Source: Streptomyces sp. NBC_01306 (GTDB lineage: Bacteria > Actinomycetota > Actinomycetes > Streptomycetales > Streptomycetaceae). From it: a DNA stretch of 64,000 nt. A model generated the notes under the pieces. It was not told where the DNA came from. It searched no databases and saw only the letters and a program-made list of their open reading frames with translations. A program made the position numbers and the translations under genes. Shown here one piece after another: positions 27,192-35,849 of the stretch. Numbering within the stretch: position 1 is the first letter of the stretch; each line of letters starts with the position of its first letter. The DNA is taken from NCBI RefSeq assembly GCF_026340465.1, contig NZ_JAPEPC010000001.1:1429501-1493500 (forward strand), given 5' to 3'.

Positions 27192-27467
27192 GGCCGTACT
27201 CCTTGATGTACTCGGTTGTCGCGACCGCAGGTTTGCTGTCGCGCCTGACGCCCACACGCGCCGTGCCACAAGGGACCGAGAGGCGCGTCCATCGACCGCT
27301 GATGGGGTGATGGGGGGCGTGCGAAGTCGACCCGGTGACCCGGATCGCCACCAGAAGTGTACGGGACCCGGTGGGCGCCGGGTGACGGCGATGTCCACAA
27401 CCGGCTGGTAGTCCACAGATACCGGCCATGATCCCCACGGACCCGCGTACTGGGGGACGGTTTCCCC

Positions 27468-28613
27468 ATGCGCCTGAACAAGACCGCCCCGGGCCACGAC
27501 GCCCGCGAACCGAACGCCCCGGACCGGAGCACCCCGTACCGGGACGCACGGTTCGCGGGATTACCCGTGGCGGTGTGTGCCGTGCTGCCGGTCGCGGTTG
27601 CCGTGGTCTGTGCGGTGGCCGCGCTGTGCGCCGCCACCGGTGCCGGGCTGCTGTTCGCCGGGGGCCCCGCCCTGCCGGCAAGAAGGTCGGCCATGACGGC
27701 AGTGACCGCGCCGTGGGCGGTGCCTGCGGCCATGCCCACGCCGGTGCCGACGGCCGGACCGGTGCCGACGGCGGACCGCAGCTGGCCGGTGGGCGGCCGA
27801 CCACGGATCGTCCACGGCTGGGACCCGCCCGCCTCTCCGTACGGACCGGGGCACCGCGGAGTCGACCTGGCCGCCGCACCCGGCACACCGGTACTGGCAG
27901 CGGCCTCCGGCCGGGTCACGTTCGCGGGCCGGGTGGCCGGGCACGGTGTGCTCACCATCGCGGTGTCGGGCACACCCCTGCGCACCACGTACGAACCGGT
28001 GCGGGCACTCGTCGGGACAGGGGACGAGGTCACGACCGGCCGGCCGGTCGCGGTACGGGAGGACGCGCCGTCCCACTGCCCGTCGGGCTGTCTGCACTGG
28101 GGGCTGCTGCGCGGGGAGGTCTATCTGAACCCGCTGTCCCTGCTCCCGCCCGGGCTGCTGCACCGGGGACCGTCCAGGCTGCTGCCGGTGTTCGGGGTAC
28201 CGGAGATCACCGGCGACGCGCCCGGCGCGGGATACGCGGATCACGCAACGGCGGAGGAGCACGGAGCCCGTACGGGAAGGCGTACCGGGCGGACGCACCG
28301 CACCGGCGGGCGTCAGCCCTGGACACCGCCCAGAGCCATCGCGACGGCCGCGTCGGCCACCACGGCGGGGTCCTCGGCCGAACCCGTCTCGATACGCCGC
28401 ACCGCCGCGTCCACCACCCCCTGGAGCAGCATCGCCGCGAGTCTCGGCTGGTCGTGGTGCAGAGCTTCGAGCGCCTCGACGATCATCGCGATGAGACCGC
28501 CGTGCGCGGCACGGATCTTCTCGCGGGCACCCGTATCGAGCTCGCCTGCGGAGATGGCGACCACGGCCCGGTGTCGCTGGTCCCCGACCAGCGCCAGCTG
28601 CTGGCGCACATAG
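27468..28613 (+). CDS. M23-family (LytM-like) membrane-anchored peptidase-like protein with TTA codon
   Basis: A 381-residue product has a cytoplasmic N-tail, one membrane segment (residues 31-64) and an outside LytM-type domain at about 115-225. The first zinc-site motif is intact (His129, Asp133 in GHRGVD), but the usual HxH near the end reads Cys208-Leu-His210, so the non-ligand His is missing. Leu32 is encoded by TTA (27561-27563), the only TTA codon I found in a coding frame here. The last 101 codons run antisense through the tetR gene and look unlike protein, so the true domain ends near residue 240-285. A frameshift or lost stop codon is possible. Confidence 0.75.
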   Translation: MRLNKTAPGHDAREPNAPDRSTPYRDARFAGLPVAVCAVLPVAVAVVCAVAALCAATGAGLLFAGGPALPARRSAMTAVTAPWAVPAAMPTPVPTAGPVPTADRSWPVGGRPRIVHGWDPPASPYGPGHRGVDLAAAPGTPVLAAASGRVTFAGRVAGHGVLTIAVSGTPLRTTYEPVRALVGTGDEVTTGRPVAVREDAPSHCPSGCLHWGLLRGEVYLNPLSLLPPGLLHRGPSRLLPVFGVPEITGDAPGAGYADHATAEEHGARTGRRTGRTHRTGGRQPWTPPRAIATAASATTAGSSAEPVSIRRTAASTTPWSSIAASLGWSWCRASSASTIIAMRPPCAARIFSRAPVSSSPAEMATTARCRWSPTSASCWRT

Positions 28614-28894
28614 GCCTCGACCTTGCCCGCCGGATCGGGGGCCCGCTCCATCGCGGACTCGATCTCAGCCGCCCAGACCGGGAAGTCGACCGCACAGAGC
28701 TCTTCCACCACAGCGGCGCGTGAGCGGAAGTACTCGTACACGGAGGAGCGCGCGAGGCCGGTGCGCTCGGCGAGGGCGGGGAAGGTCAGCGCCTCCGTGC
28801 CGCCTTCGGAGAGGAGGGTGCGGGCGGCGTCCAGCAGGGCGCTGCGCTGCATGGTTCGGTGTTCGGCCACGGAGGCCGCTCGAATCCTGGGCAC
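28313..28894 (-). CDS. TetR-family transcriptional regulator
   Basis: The 193-residue protein has a TetR N-terminal helix-turn-helix (ALTFPALAERTGLARSSVYEYFRSR, given in part) and an all-helical ligand domain. It starts at GTG 28894. The effector is unknown. Its 3' end overlaps the 3' part of the M23 reading frame by 301 bases in convergent orientation. It lies 49 bases after whiG on the same strand and may be co-transcribed with it. Confidence 0.88.
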   Translation of the reverse strand: MPRIRAASVAEHRTMQRSALLDAARTLLSEGGTEALTFPALAERTGLARSSVYEYFRSRAAVVEELCAVDFPVWAAEIESAMERAPDPAGKVEAYVRQQLALVGDQRHRAVVAISAGELDTGAREKIRAAHGGLIAMIVEALEALHHDQPRLAAMLLQGVVDAAVRRIETGSAEDPAVVADAAVAMALGGVQG

Positions 28895-28943
28895 GGGCCC
28901 ACTTTACGGAAGCCCTCTTCGCAGGGACGATTCGCCTGCGGAA

Positions 28944-29780
28944 TCAGCGGCCGACGTCCGACAGCTTGGCGCGAAGCTGGAGGACCGATTTGGTGTGGAT
29001 CTGGCTGACCCGGCTCTCGGTGACCCCGAGGACATGGCCGATCTCGGCCAGCGTGAGGCCTTCGTAGTAGTACAGGGTGACCACGGTCTTCTCCCGGTCG
29101 GGGAGCGTGTTGATGGCGCGGGCCAGCAGCCTGCGCAGCTCGCGGCCCTCGGCCAGCTCGACCGGGTTGTCCGCCGCGGTGTCCTCCAGGGTGTCCATCA
29201 GGCTGAGCCGGTCGCCGCCCTCACCGCCGACGTGCAGCAGCTCGTCCAGGGCCACCACATTCGCCAGCGACAACTGGCTGAAGACCGCGTGCAGTTCCTC
29301 GACGGCGATGCCCATCTCGGCCGCCACCTCGACCTCGGACGGAGTGCGGCGCAGCTGGGCCTCCAGCGTGGCGTACGCGCGCTCGACGGCGCGCGCCTTC
29401 TGCCGGACCGAGCGGGGAATCCAGTCGAGCGCGCGGAGTTCGTCGATCATCGCGCCGCGGATCCGGGTGATCGCATAGGTCTCGAACTTGATGGACCGCT
29501 CGATGTCGAACTTCTCGATGGCGTCGATCAGCCCGAAGACACCGGAGGACACGAAGTCGGCCTGCTCGACGTTGGGCGGCAGTCCCACGCTGACCCGGCC
29601 CGCGACGTACTTCACCAGGGGCGAGTAGTGCAGGATCAGCTGCTCGCGCAGCCGTTTGTCGCCCGTCGACTTGTACGACCGCCACAACTCGTCGAGCGAA
29701 GACGGCGCGGGGGGCCGAATGTGGCCACGTGCAGCCGGCGGCGCTGCCGCGCGGTCAGACCCGGACGTGTGCTGGGGCAT
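28944..29780 (-). CDS. whiG: Sporulation sigma factor WhiG (FliA family)
   Basis: This 278-residue sigma factor commits aerial hyphae to sporulation in Streptomyces. Region 2 is recognisable ([47 protein letters not shown]), followed by region 3 ([14 protein letters not shown]) and the region 4 helix-turn-helix ([21 protein letters not shown]). ATG at 29780 is chosen because the protein then begins [11 protein letters not shown] as in the S. coelicolor WhiG I recall; the frame is open 36 codons upstream. Activity is expected to be held by the anti-sigma RsiG with c-di-GMP, encoded elsewhere. Confidence 0.95.
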   Translation of the reverse strand: MPQHTSGSDRAAAPPAARGHIRPPAPSSLDELWRSYKSTGDKRLREQLILHYSPLVKYVAGRVSVGLPPNVEQADFVSSGVFGLIDAIEKFDIERSIKFETYAITRIRGAMIDELRALDWIPRSVRQKARAVERAYATLEAQLRRTPSEVEVAAEMGIAVEELHAVFSQLSLANVVALDELLHVGGEGGDRLSLMDTLEDTAADNPVELAEGRELRRLLARAINTLPDREKTVVTLYYYEGLTLAEIGHVLGVTESRVSQIHTKSVLQLRAKLSDVGR

Positions 29781-29884
29781 TCGTTGCCTTGAGCCGTTCT
29801 GCTGGGACCTGCGTGGGACTTGTTTTGAGCCGGATTCCTGGTGAGCGTAGCGTGACTGAAGCATCGCAGGGTGCGATGAGTACG

Positions 29885-29906
29885 TCATAGCACCTGTGTG
29901 ACGTCA
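29885..29906. promoter_or_regulatory. Possible BldD-like pseudo-palindrome upstream of whiG
   Basis: The minus strand reads TGACGTCACACAGGTGCTA here, about 110-125 bases before the whiG start. It partly matches the BldD half-site (TnACnCAG), but the second half is imperfect. whiG is a known BldD target in S. coelicolor. Weak evidence. Confidence 0.3.
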
Positions 29907-29988
29907 ACGCGCGAACCGTGTCCGGGAGGTGCTGCCGGACCGCCCCTGCCGAGGCTGCGACATCACCTTTTCACCCGATTGCCCCAGG

Positions 29989-31158
29989 TCAAGCATCGCC
30001 TCGCCGGGTGTCCGTGATCTGTGGCGCCCTCGGTACCAACTGCCATCCTTCACTTCGCCGTTCAACAAACCCCAACGAGTGGAGTTCGTACAGCCTGGCG
30101 AGCGCTTCATCTGCTGTCGTCCCGGCCTCACGGGCCACATACCGCCCGTCAACCGCGCCGTGGCCGGGAAGCGCCTCCAGGACCCGGGCGGCGACGGGCC
30201 CGAGGAGGTCCCGGGGCAGGACCGGGCCGTGTCTGCCGGGTGCGAGATCGCCGATGTCCCCCACCAGCTCGGCGACTTCGGCCGCGTCGGTGACCAGCAG
30301 GCCCCCGCCGCGCAGCAGTTCGTGCACACCGGCGGAGAGCCCGCTGGTGACCGGTCCGGGGACGCCCATCGTGTACCGGCCGAGCTTCTGCGCGCTGCGC
30401 GCGGTGGCCAGTGAGCCACTGCGGTACTCGGCCTCGACGACCACGGTTCCCCTGGTGAGCGCGGCGATCACACGGTTGCGGAGGATGAAGCGGCTGGGCG
30501 TGGGATGGGCGCCCGGTGGCAACTCGCCGATGAGGAGCCCCTGTTCGGCGATCCGCCCGATCATCTCGGCGTGACCGCGCGGGTAGGCCGTGTCGACTCC
30601 GCACGCCAGCACCGCGATGGTGGCCCCACCCGCGGCGAGCGCCCCGCGGTGCGCGGCCCCGTCGACACCGAACGCGGCACCCGACACGACGACCCAGCCC
30701 AGCTCTGCGAGGCCGGAGCCCAGCGCTGCCGCCATGTGCGCCCCGTAGGCCGTACAGGCACGGGCGCCGACCACCGCCACGGAGCGCAATGCCCATATCC
30801 GCAGATGGGGCCGGCCCCGCACCCAGAGTCCGACGGGCCGTGCGTCTCCCAGGTCGTCGAGCTGCACCGGCCATTCCTGGTCCCCCGGGCAGATGAACCG
30901 GCCGCCGCCCGCGGCCGCGGCCCGCAGATCCTGCTCGGGCCGCGCGGCAGCCGCCCGCAGCCGGTAGCCGCCGAGCCGCTTGGCGCTCACCCCGGGGACC
31001 ACCGCTTCCCCGCTGTCCGCCAGGGTGCGCAGCCGCCGCCACAGCTCCACGGCCCCCAGTTCGCGCAGCAATCGGCCGGCCAGTTCATCGCCCGGCTCGA
31101 CGATCCGGGTGAGCGCGGCCCGGGCCAGTCGCTCGTCCCCTCCGGCGTCGGTACTCAT
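29989..31158 (-). CDS. dprA: DNA-processing protein DprA (Smf)
   Basis: This 389-residue protein has a DprA Rossmann domain (VAVVGARACTAYG at about 127-139, VVSGAAFGVDGAAHRGAL, AVLACGVDTAYPRGH, FILRNRVIAALT) and a C-terminal winged-helix-like segment. In competent bacteria DprA loads RecA on incoming ssDNA; in Streptomyces the role is unclear. The ATG at 31158 overlaps the comM-like gene stop by four bases (ATGA). Confidence 0.94.
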   Translation of the reverse strand: MSTDAGGDERLARAALTRIVEPGDELAGRLLRELGAVELWRRLRTLADSGEAVVPGVSAKRLGGYRLRAAAARPEQDLRAAAAGGGRFICPGDQEWPVQLDDLGDARPVGLWVRGRPHLRIWALRSVAVVGARACTAYGAHMAAALGSGLAELGWVVVSGAAFGVDGAAHRGALAAGGATIAVLACGVDTAYPRGHAEMIGRIAEQGLLIGELPPGAHPTPSRFILRNRVIAALTRGTVVVEAEYRSGSLATARSAQKLGRYTMGVPGPVTSGLSAGVHELLRGGGLLVTDAAEVAELVGDIGDLAPGRHGPVLPRDLLGPVAARVLEALPGHGAVDGRYVAREAGTTADEALARLYELHSLGFVERRSEGWQLVPRAPQITDTRRGDA

Positions 31159-32771
31159 CCGGCGTCCTTCCCTGCGGCGAGCAGCGCCCCGCGGTCCACA
31201 CCGGTACGCAGCTGGAGAGCCAGCCCGACGTCCTGGGCACCAGGCCGGTCCCGGCCCGCCAGATCGGCGACCGTCCAGGCCACCCTCAGCACCCGGTCGA
31301 GACCGCGGGCCGTGAGCAGTCCGCGCTCCATGTCCCGCTCGGCCGCGGCGAGCGCACCCGGCGCGGCCGTCCAGCGGGTCCGCAGCTCATGGCCCGGCAC
31401 CTCGCTGTTGGTGCTCCACGGCGTACCGGCCAGCCGCGCCGCCGCCCGCTCCCGGCCCTCCCGTACCCGTACGGCAACGGCCGCCGACGACTCACCCGCA
31501 CCGCCCTGTCCCATGAGGTCCGAGCGGCGCACCGGCTCCACCTCGACCCGCAGGTCCACCCGGTCGAGGAGCGGGCCGGAGAGTCTGGACTGGTACCTGC
31601 GGACCATCGAGGGCGGGCATTCGCACCCCGAGCCGTTCATCGTGTGTCTGCCGCAGGGACAGGGGTTCGCGGCCAGTGCCATCAGGAATCTGGCAGGCAG
31701 CCGCACCACCCCTGCGCTGCGCGCGACCACCACATGTCCGGACTCCAGCGGCTGGCGGAGCGCGTCGAGGACCCGGACGGAGAATTCGGGGGCCTCGTCG
31801 AGGAAGAGGACCCCGCGGTGCGCCAGGGAGACGGCCCCCGGCCGGGGCAGGCCGTTACCGCCGCCGATCAGCGACTGCATGGTCGCGGAGTGGTGCGGGG
31901 CGCAGTACGGCGCGGTCCCGATCAGTGGCTCCCCCGGCGGGAGGATGCCCGCCACCGAGTGGACCGCCGTCACTTCCAGCGACTCGTGCCTGGTCAGCGG
32001 CGGCAGGATCGCCGGAAGCCGCTCGGCCAGCATGGTCTTGCCTGCGCCGGGGGGCCCGTGCAGCAGCAGATGGTGGGCCCCGGTGGCGGCGACCTCCAGC
32101 GCCTTCCTGGCGGCCGGCTGCCCCGCCACATCCGCGAGATCGGGCCCCGACCCCATGCCCGGGGCCAGCCCGGTGCCGGCCCCGGCGCCCGGCACCATCA
32201 GCCCGGCCAGCATCGGGTCCGGCCGCCCCGCCACCGGAGCCGCCTCTTCGGGGACCGGTTCGCCGGTCAGTACAGCGATGAGCTGCCGCAGGCTCCGCAC
32301 CCCGAGCACCTGGACCCCGGGCACCAGTGACGCCTCCCCCGCGGTCTGCTCCGGGACCACGACCTGGTGGTACCCCGCTTCGGCCGCGGCCAGCACGGCC
32401 GGCAGGATGCCGCGCACCGGCCTGACCCGGCCGTCGAGCCCCAGCTCCCCGATGAGCACCAGATCGGCGATCTCCTTCGGGTCGATGCGCTCGGCCGCCC
32501 CCAGAACGGCGCAGGCGACGGCCAGATCGAATCCGCTGCCGCTCTTCGGTACGGACGCCGGGCTCAGCCCGACCGTGAGCTTCTTCTGCGGCCACTCGGC
32601 GCCGGAGTTCACCACCGCGGCCCGCACCCGGTCCCGGCTCTCGACCAGGCTCTTGTCCGGCAGCCCCACCAGCGTGAAGGCGGCGATACCCGGTTCGAGA
32701 TCCGCCTGGACCTCCACCACCACGCCGTCGACCCCGACCAGCGCGACCGAACACGCACGTGCGAAGCCCAT
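31155..32771 (-). CDS. YifB/ComM-family Mg-chelatase-like AAA+ ATPase
   Basis: This 538-residue protein has an N-terminal Lon-like fold (about 1-170), a Gly/Ala/Met-rich linker at about 183-210 longer than in E. coli YifB, then a Mg-chelatase AAA+ domain with Walker A GPPGAGKT (239-246) and Walker B FLDEAPEF (Asp325-Glu326), and a conserved NPCPCG segment. ComM is a branch-migration helicase in natural transformation; the actinobacterial role is not known. ATG at 32771 shares a base with the yraN stop, and dprA overlaps its end. Confidence 0.93.
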   Translation of the reverse strand: MGFARACSVALVGVDGVVVEVQADLEPGIAAFTLVGLPDKSLVESRDRVRAAVVNSGAEWPQKKLTVGLSPASVPKSGSGFDLAVACAVLGAAERIDPKEIADLVLIGELGLDGRVRPVRGILPAVLAAAEAGYHQVVVPEQTAGEASLVPGVQVLGVRSLRQLIAVLTGEPVPEEAAPVAGRPDPMLAGLMVPGAGAGTGLAPGMGSGPDLADVAGQPAARKALEVAATGAHHLLLHGPPGAGKTMLAERLPAILPPLTRHESLEVTAVHSVAGILPPGEPLIGTAPYCAPHHSATMQSLIGGGNGLPRPGAVSLAHRGVLFLDEAPEFSVRVLDALRQPLESGHVVVARSAGVVRLPARFLMALAANPCPCGRHTMNGSGCECPPSMVRRYQSRLSGPLLDRVDLRVEVEPVRRSDLMGQGGAGESSAAVAVRVREGRERAAARLAGTPWSTNSEVPGHELRTRWTAAPGALAAAERDMERGLLTARGLDRVLRVAWTVADLAGRDRPGAQDVGLALQLRTGVDRGALLAAGKDAG

Positions 32772-33130
32772 CAGGCCACCCCCCGCACATGCTCGACGAG
32801 CGGCGCCCCACGCCTGGGCAGCATGATCCCGATCAGGTCGATCCGCACCCCGCCGGGCGGCGCCCCGCCGTTCGCCGCGAGCCAGCACTCGGCGAGGCGT
32901 CTGAGCCGCTCGGCCTTGACCGGGGTGACCGCGGCCATCGGATGTTCGAAAGGGCCTTCCCTGCGGGTCTTCACCTCACAGACGACCAGTGCGTCGCCGT
33001 CACGCGCCACAATGTCGATCTCGCCCGACCTGCACCGCCAGTTCCGCTCGACGACGGTCATTCCCGACCCGGCCAGCGTCCTCGCCGCCAGCCCCTCGCC
33101 GTACCGCCCGAGTGCCCCCCGTGCGTTCAT
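32771..33130 (-). CDS. YraN/UPF0102 family nuclease-fold protein
   Basis: This 119-residue protein contains a PD-(D/E)XK-type core: [21 protein letters not shown]. The Glu, Asp and Glu-x-Lys residues that bind metal in this fold are present. The family is often found beside comM and dprA, as here, and probably acts on branched or recombining DNA, but its function is unproven. Its stop overlaps the next start by one base. Confidence 0.9.
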   Translation of the reverse strand: MNARGALGRYGEGLAARTLAGSGMTVVERNWRCRSGEIDIVARDGDALVVCEVKTRREGPFEHPMAAVTPVKAERLRRLAECWLAANGGAPPGGVRIDLIGIMLPRRGAPLVEHVRGVA

Positions 33131-33203
33131 ACCGGCACCACCTCCGGTACCGACTGTGCCGCCCGGGCCGCCACCGTGTGGATCTTGGTGGATTACTCGC
33201 CGG

Positions 33204-33213
33204 TTGTGGACAA
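33204..33213 (-). promoter_or_regulatory. Perfect DnaA-box-like 9-mer
   Basis: The minus strand reads TTGTCCACA, the Streptomyces DnaA-box consensus, between the DUF2469 and yraN genes. A single box may be chance or a titration site. Confidence 0.3.
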
Positions 33214-33214
33214 C

Positions 33215-33523
33215 TCAGCCACCCGGAAGTTCGAGATCGCTCTTGTTGAGCTCCTCGATGTTCACATCCTTGAAGGTCAGTACGCGTACCTGCTTGACGA
33301 ACCTGGCCGGCCTGTACATGTCCCAGACCCAGGCATCAGCCATCGACACCTCGAAAAAGACCTCGCCCTGTACGGAGTGCACCTGCATCTCGTAGTCGTT
33401 GGTGAGGTAGAAGCGTCGCTCGGTCTCGATCACATATTTGAACAGGCCGACAACGTCGCGGTACTCCCGGTAGAGCTTCAGCTCCATCTCGGTCTCGTAC
33501 TTCTCGAGGTCCTCGGCGCTCAT
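33215..33523 (-). CDS. DUF2469 protein
   Basis: This 102-residue protein is highly charged, with a helical N-terminus (YETEMELKLYREYRDVVGLF) and a conserved RFYLTNDYEMQVHSVQGEVFFEV middle. The family is found across actinobacteria; no function is known. It begins a tight minus-strand cluster with yraN, the comM-like gene and dprA, with an 84-base gap to yraN. Confidence 0.88.
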   Translation of the reverse strand: MSAEDLEKYETEMELKLYREYRDVVGLFKYVIETERRFYLTNDYEMQVHSVQGEVFFEVSMADAWVWDMYRPARFVKQVRVLTFKDVNIEELNKSDLELPGG

Positions 33524-33577
33524 GGCATGTTCCCCTTCAGCCGTGCGTCCCCCTATTGTGCGCCGCTCCCCTGCGCC

Positions 33578-34066
33578 CTAGACGATTTCCGGGGCCAGGA
33601 CCACCGGTGCAGCCGGGGGACCCTCGTCGAGCAGCGTGCGCAGCAGCCCGGCGAGCCTGGTCGGATACACCGTCTCACGCGTCGCGGACAGTTCGGCGGA
33701 AGTCCACCACCTCAGCCCCGCGACACTGCGCCGCTCCAGTGGGGTCAGCCCGTCCATGGCGGTCGCCGTCTGACTGGTTCGCCCGAGAAAGTACCGTTCA
33801 TCCTGGTTCCACCGCCGCCCGTCGAACGGGAACGAGCACACCCGGGACCACAGGACCGGGCCGAGTTCCACCGCGTCGATGCCGGTCTCCTCCCGTACCT
33901 CACGGAGGGCGGCCTCCTCATGGGTCTCCCCGGCCTCGACACCTCCGCCGGGGGTGAACCACCAGGTGCTCGCCGGATCGGCGGGCTCGAAGCCGTGCAT
34001 CAGCAGCACCCGGTCGGCCGGATCGAGCAGGATGACGCGTGCGACCTCGCGCAGCTCAGCCGACAC
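33578..34066 (-). CDS. Nudix hydrolase
   Basis: This 162-residue protein has the full Nudix box (GGGVEAGETHEEAALREVREETGID) in the usual position, with the metal-binding REVREE glutamates. The substrate cannot be told. GTG at 34066 overlaps the end of sipZ by 11 bases, so the gene is in the sipZ operon, which in S. lividans is reported to include unrelated genes after sipZ. Confidence 0.9.
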   Translation of the reverse strand: MSAELREVARVILLDPADRVLLMHGFEPADPASTWWFTPGGGVEAGETHEEAALREVREETGIDAVELGPVLWSRVCSFPFDGRRWNQDERYFLGRTSQTATAMDGLTPLERRSVAGLRWWTSAELSATRETVYPTRLAGLLRTLLDEGPPAAPVVLAPEIV

Positions 34067-34805
34067 CGACCGCCACCTTCTTCCTGCGGCCGAGACGCTG
34101 CGCGAGCGGCCCGTAGACGGCCCCGCCCAGGATCAGCACGACTCCGGCCAGCACAGCCGCCACGATCAGCTTCAGCGGCCCTGGCTGCGAGACCCCGCCG
34201 GGCAGCGCGGCGAAGCCCTTCGGCCGCTCCATCATTCCGCCGCTCAGCGGCCAGGCGATGGCGTCCACCCGCGAGGACACCGTTGAGCGCGGCACCGAAC
34301 CGTGGTCCGCGTCCTGGAGGTGGACGCGCGAGTCCATCGAGTTGGTGCGCTCGTCACCGAGCATGAAGAGCCGGCCCTCAGGCACCTTCACGGTGAAGTC
34401 CATCGCGGAGGCCCGCCCCTTGGAGAGCGAATCGGTGTTGAGATACGGCTCGTTGATTCCCTTGCCGTTCACGGTGAGCCGGCCCTGGGTGTCGCAGCAG
34501 GCGACCTTGTCGCCGCCGACTCCGACGACCCGCTTGACCATCGGCATATCGCCCCAGTCGGGGTCCTTGAAGATCACCACGTCGCCGCGGTGCACCGCAC
34601 CGCTGTCTATTCGCTGCGCCAGCACCCGGTCCCCCACCTGCACGGTCGGGGTCATCGAGTCGGTCGGCACGGTGTACGGCTTGTACTCCACCGCTCCCCA
34701 GGCGAACCCTCCGAGAAAGAGCACGCAGCCAACGGCCACGGCCAGACCCGACAGCGCACTGCCGAGCCGGCCGCCTCCGTCACTCGTACGTACTGTTCCG
34801 CTCAT
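34056..34805 (-). CDS. sipZ: Type I signal peptidase (SipZ position)
   Basis: This 249-residue membrane protease cleaves secretory signal peptides. It has one N-terminal membrane span, the catalytic Ser50 (PTDSM, with Thr-Asp in place of the common Ser-Gly), the general-base Lys91 (KRVVGVGGD), the GDERTNSMDSR box and a C-terminal membrane span (about 213-232). It is the last of four tandem paralogues and starts 45 bases after sipY, so it may have its own promoter. It overlaps the Nudix gene. The letter is assigned by position relative to the S. lividans sipWXYZ order. Confidence 0.9.
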   Translation of the reverse strand: MSGTVRTSDGGGRLGSALSGLAVAVGCVLFLGGFAWGAVEYKPYTVPTDSMTPTVQVGDRVLAQRIDSGAVHRGDVVIFKDPDWGDMPMVKRVVGVGGDKVACCDTQGRLTVNGKGINEPYLNTDSLSKGRASAMDFTVKVPEGRLFMLGDERTNSMDSRVHLQDADHGSVPRSTVSSRVDAIAWPLSGGMMERPKGFAALPGGVSQPGPLKLIVAAVLAGVVLILGGAVYGPLAQRLGRRKKVAVGVG

Positions 34806-34850
34806 CCCAGCGCTCCCCCATATCGGAGATCAACAATCTGGGAGCGCACC

Positions 34851-35849
34851 TTACCCGGCAGTACCCTCGCGGGTCAGCTTGCGCCTGCGCCGGATCACCA
34901 GCGGCAGTGCCCCTGCGAGTCCCAGCGCCCCGGGAGCCACGGCACCTGCGGCGTTGATGCCCTTCTGGTCGAAGGTGCTCGGAACACCCAGCCACGACCA
35001 GCGGTTGACCGGCCAGGCCACGACGAAGGCCCGTCCGACGACCTCCTTGGTGGAGACCGTTCCGCCACCCGGCAGTTGCTGGTGGTAACGCGAGTCGAGC
35101 GAGTCCTGACGGTGGTCGCCCATCACCCAGATCCGGCCCTTGGGCACATGGATCGGCCCGAACGGCTGGTCGTCGCAAGGGGTGTTGCCCGGGTAGATGA
35201 ACGACTTCTCGGAGAGCGCCTTGCCGTTGACGACGACCGGGCCCCCCTTCTTGCACGAAACCGTGTCGCCGCCGACCGCGATGACGCGCTTGATCAGGTC
35301 CTTCTCCTCGGCGGACGGCATCAGGCCGATGAAGCTGAGGAACTTCTGCGCCACGTTCGGAGTCGGGGTCGGCTCACCTTCGAGCCAGCCGCCCGGGTCG
35401 TGGAACACCACGACGTCGCCCCGCTCCGGCTCCGAACCGAACCACGGGGTCAGTTTGTCGACCAGCACCCGGTCACCCCGCTGCAGCGTGTCCTGCATCG
35501 AGTCGGAGGGGATCGAGAACGCCTGGACCAGGAAAGTCTTGATCAACAGGGCCAGGACCAGCGCGATACCGATGAGGAGCGGCAGCTCCTTCCAGAAGGA
35601 GCGCTGCTTCTTCGGTCCCTTGTTCCTGGTGCTTCCGCCGTCCTCGCCGTCCTCGTCGAAGCCGTCCGGCCCGCCCGGCCCGTCGGGGCCGTTCTGCCGG
35701 CCGCCGGCCCTGTGCTGGCCGCCGTCCCTGTCGGAACCGTAGGACCTCCCGCTGTCAGAGGCTTCGGTTCCCGCGCCACCAACGGGCGGCCCGGGCCGGT
35801 CCTCTGGTTCTTCGTGTCCGGATCGCGCGCCGACCGCCACGTCCCCCAC
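34851..35849 (-). CDS. sipY: Type I signal peptidase (SipY position)
   Basis: This 332-residue paralogue has a long acidic Gly/Asp-rich cytoplasmic N-terminus, a membrane span (about 90-108), Ser117 in PSDSM and Lys187 (IKRVIAVGGD), then the MGDHRQDSLDSR box and a C-terminal span. GTG at 35849 is preferred over GTG 35855 because AGGAG lies five bases upstream. The gene overlaps the 3' end of the preceding sip gene by about 95 bases, so the two are translationally coupled. SipY is reported to be the main peptidase in S. lividans. Confidence 0.9.
   Translation of the reverse strand: MGDVAVGARSGHEEPEDRPGPPVGGAGTEASDSGRSYGSDRDGGQHRAGGRQNGPDGPGGPDGFDEDGEDGGSTRNKGPKKQRSFWKELPLLIGIALVLALLIKTFLVQAFSIPSDSMQDTLQRGDRVLVDKLTPWFGSEPERGDVVVFHDPGGWLEGEPTPTPNVAQKFLSFIGLMPSAEEKDLIKRVIAVGGDTVSCKKGGPVVVNGKALSEKSFIYPGNTPCDDQPFGPIHVPKGRIWVMGDHRQDSLDSRYHQQLPGGGTVSTKEVVGRAFVVAWPVNRWSWLGVPSTFDQKGINAAGAVAPGALGLAGALPLVIRRRRKLTREGTAG

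Noticed and set aside
27385..27420. Two GTCCACA motifs before the M23 gene as DnaA boxes
   Set aside because: Neither matches the full nine-base consensus; probably chance.
30505..32826. 773-codon plus-strand open frame
   Set aside because: Antisense to the comM-like gene and dprA; no domain recognised.
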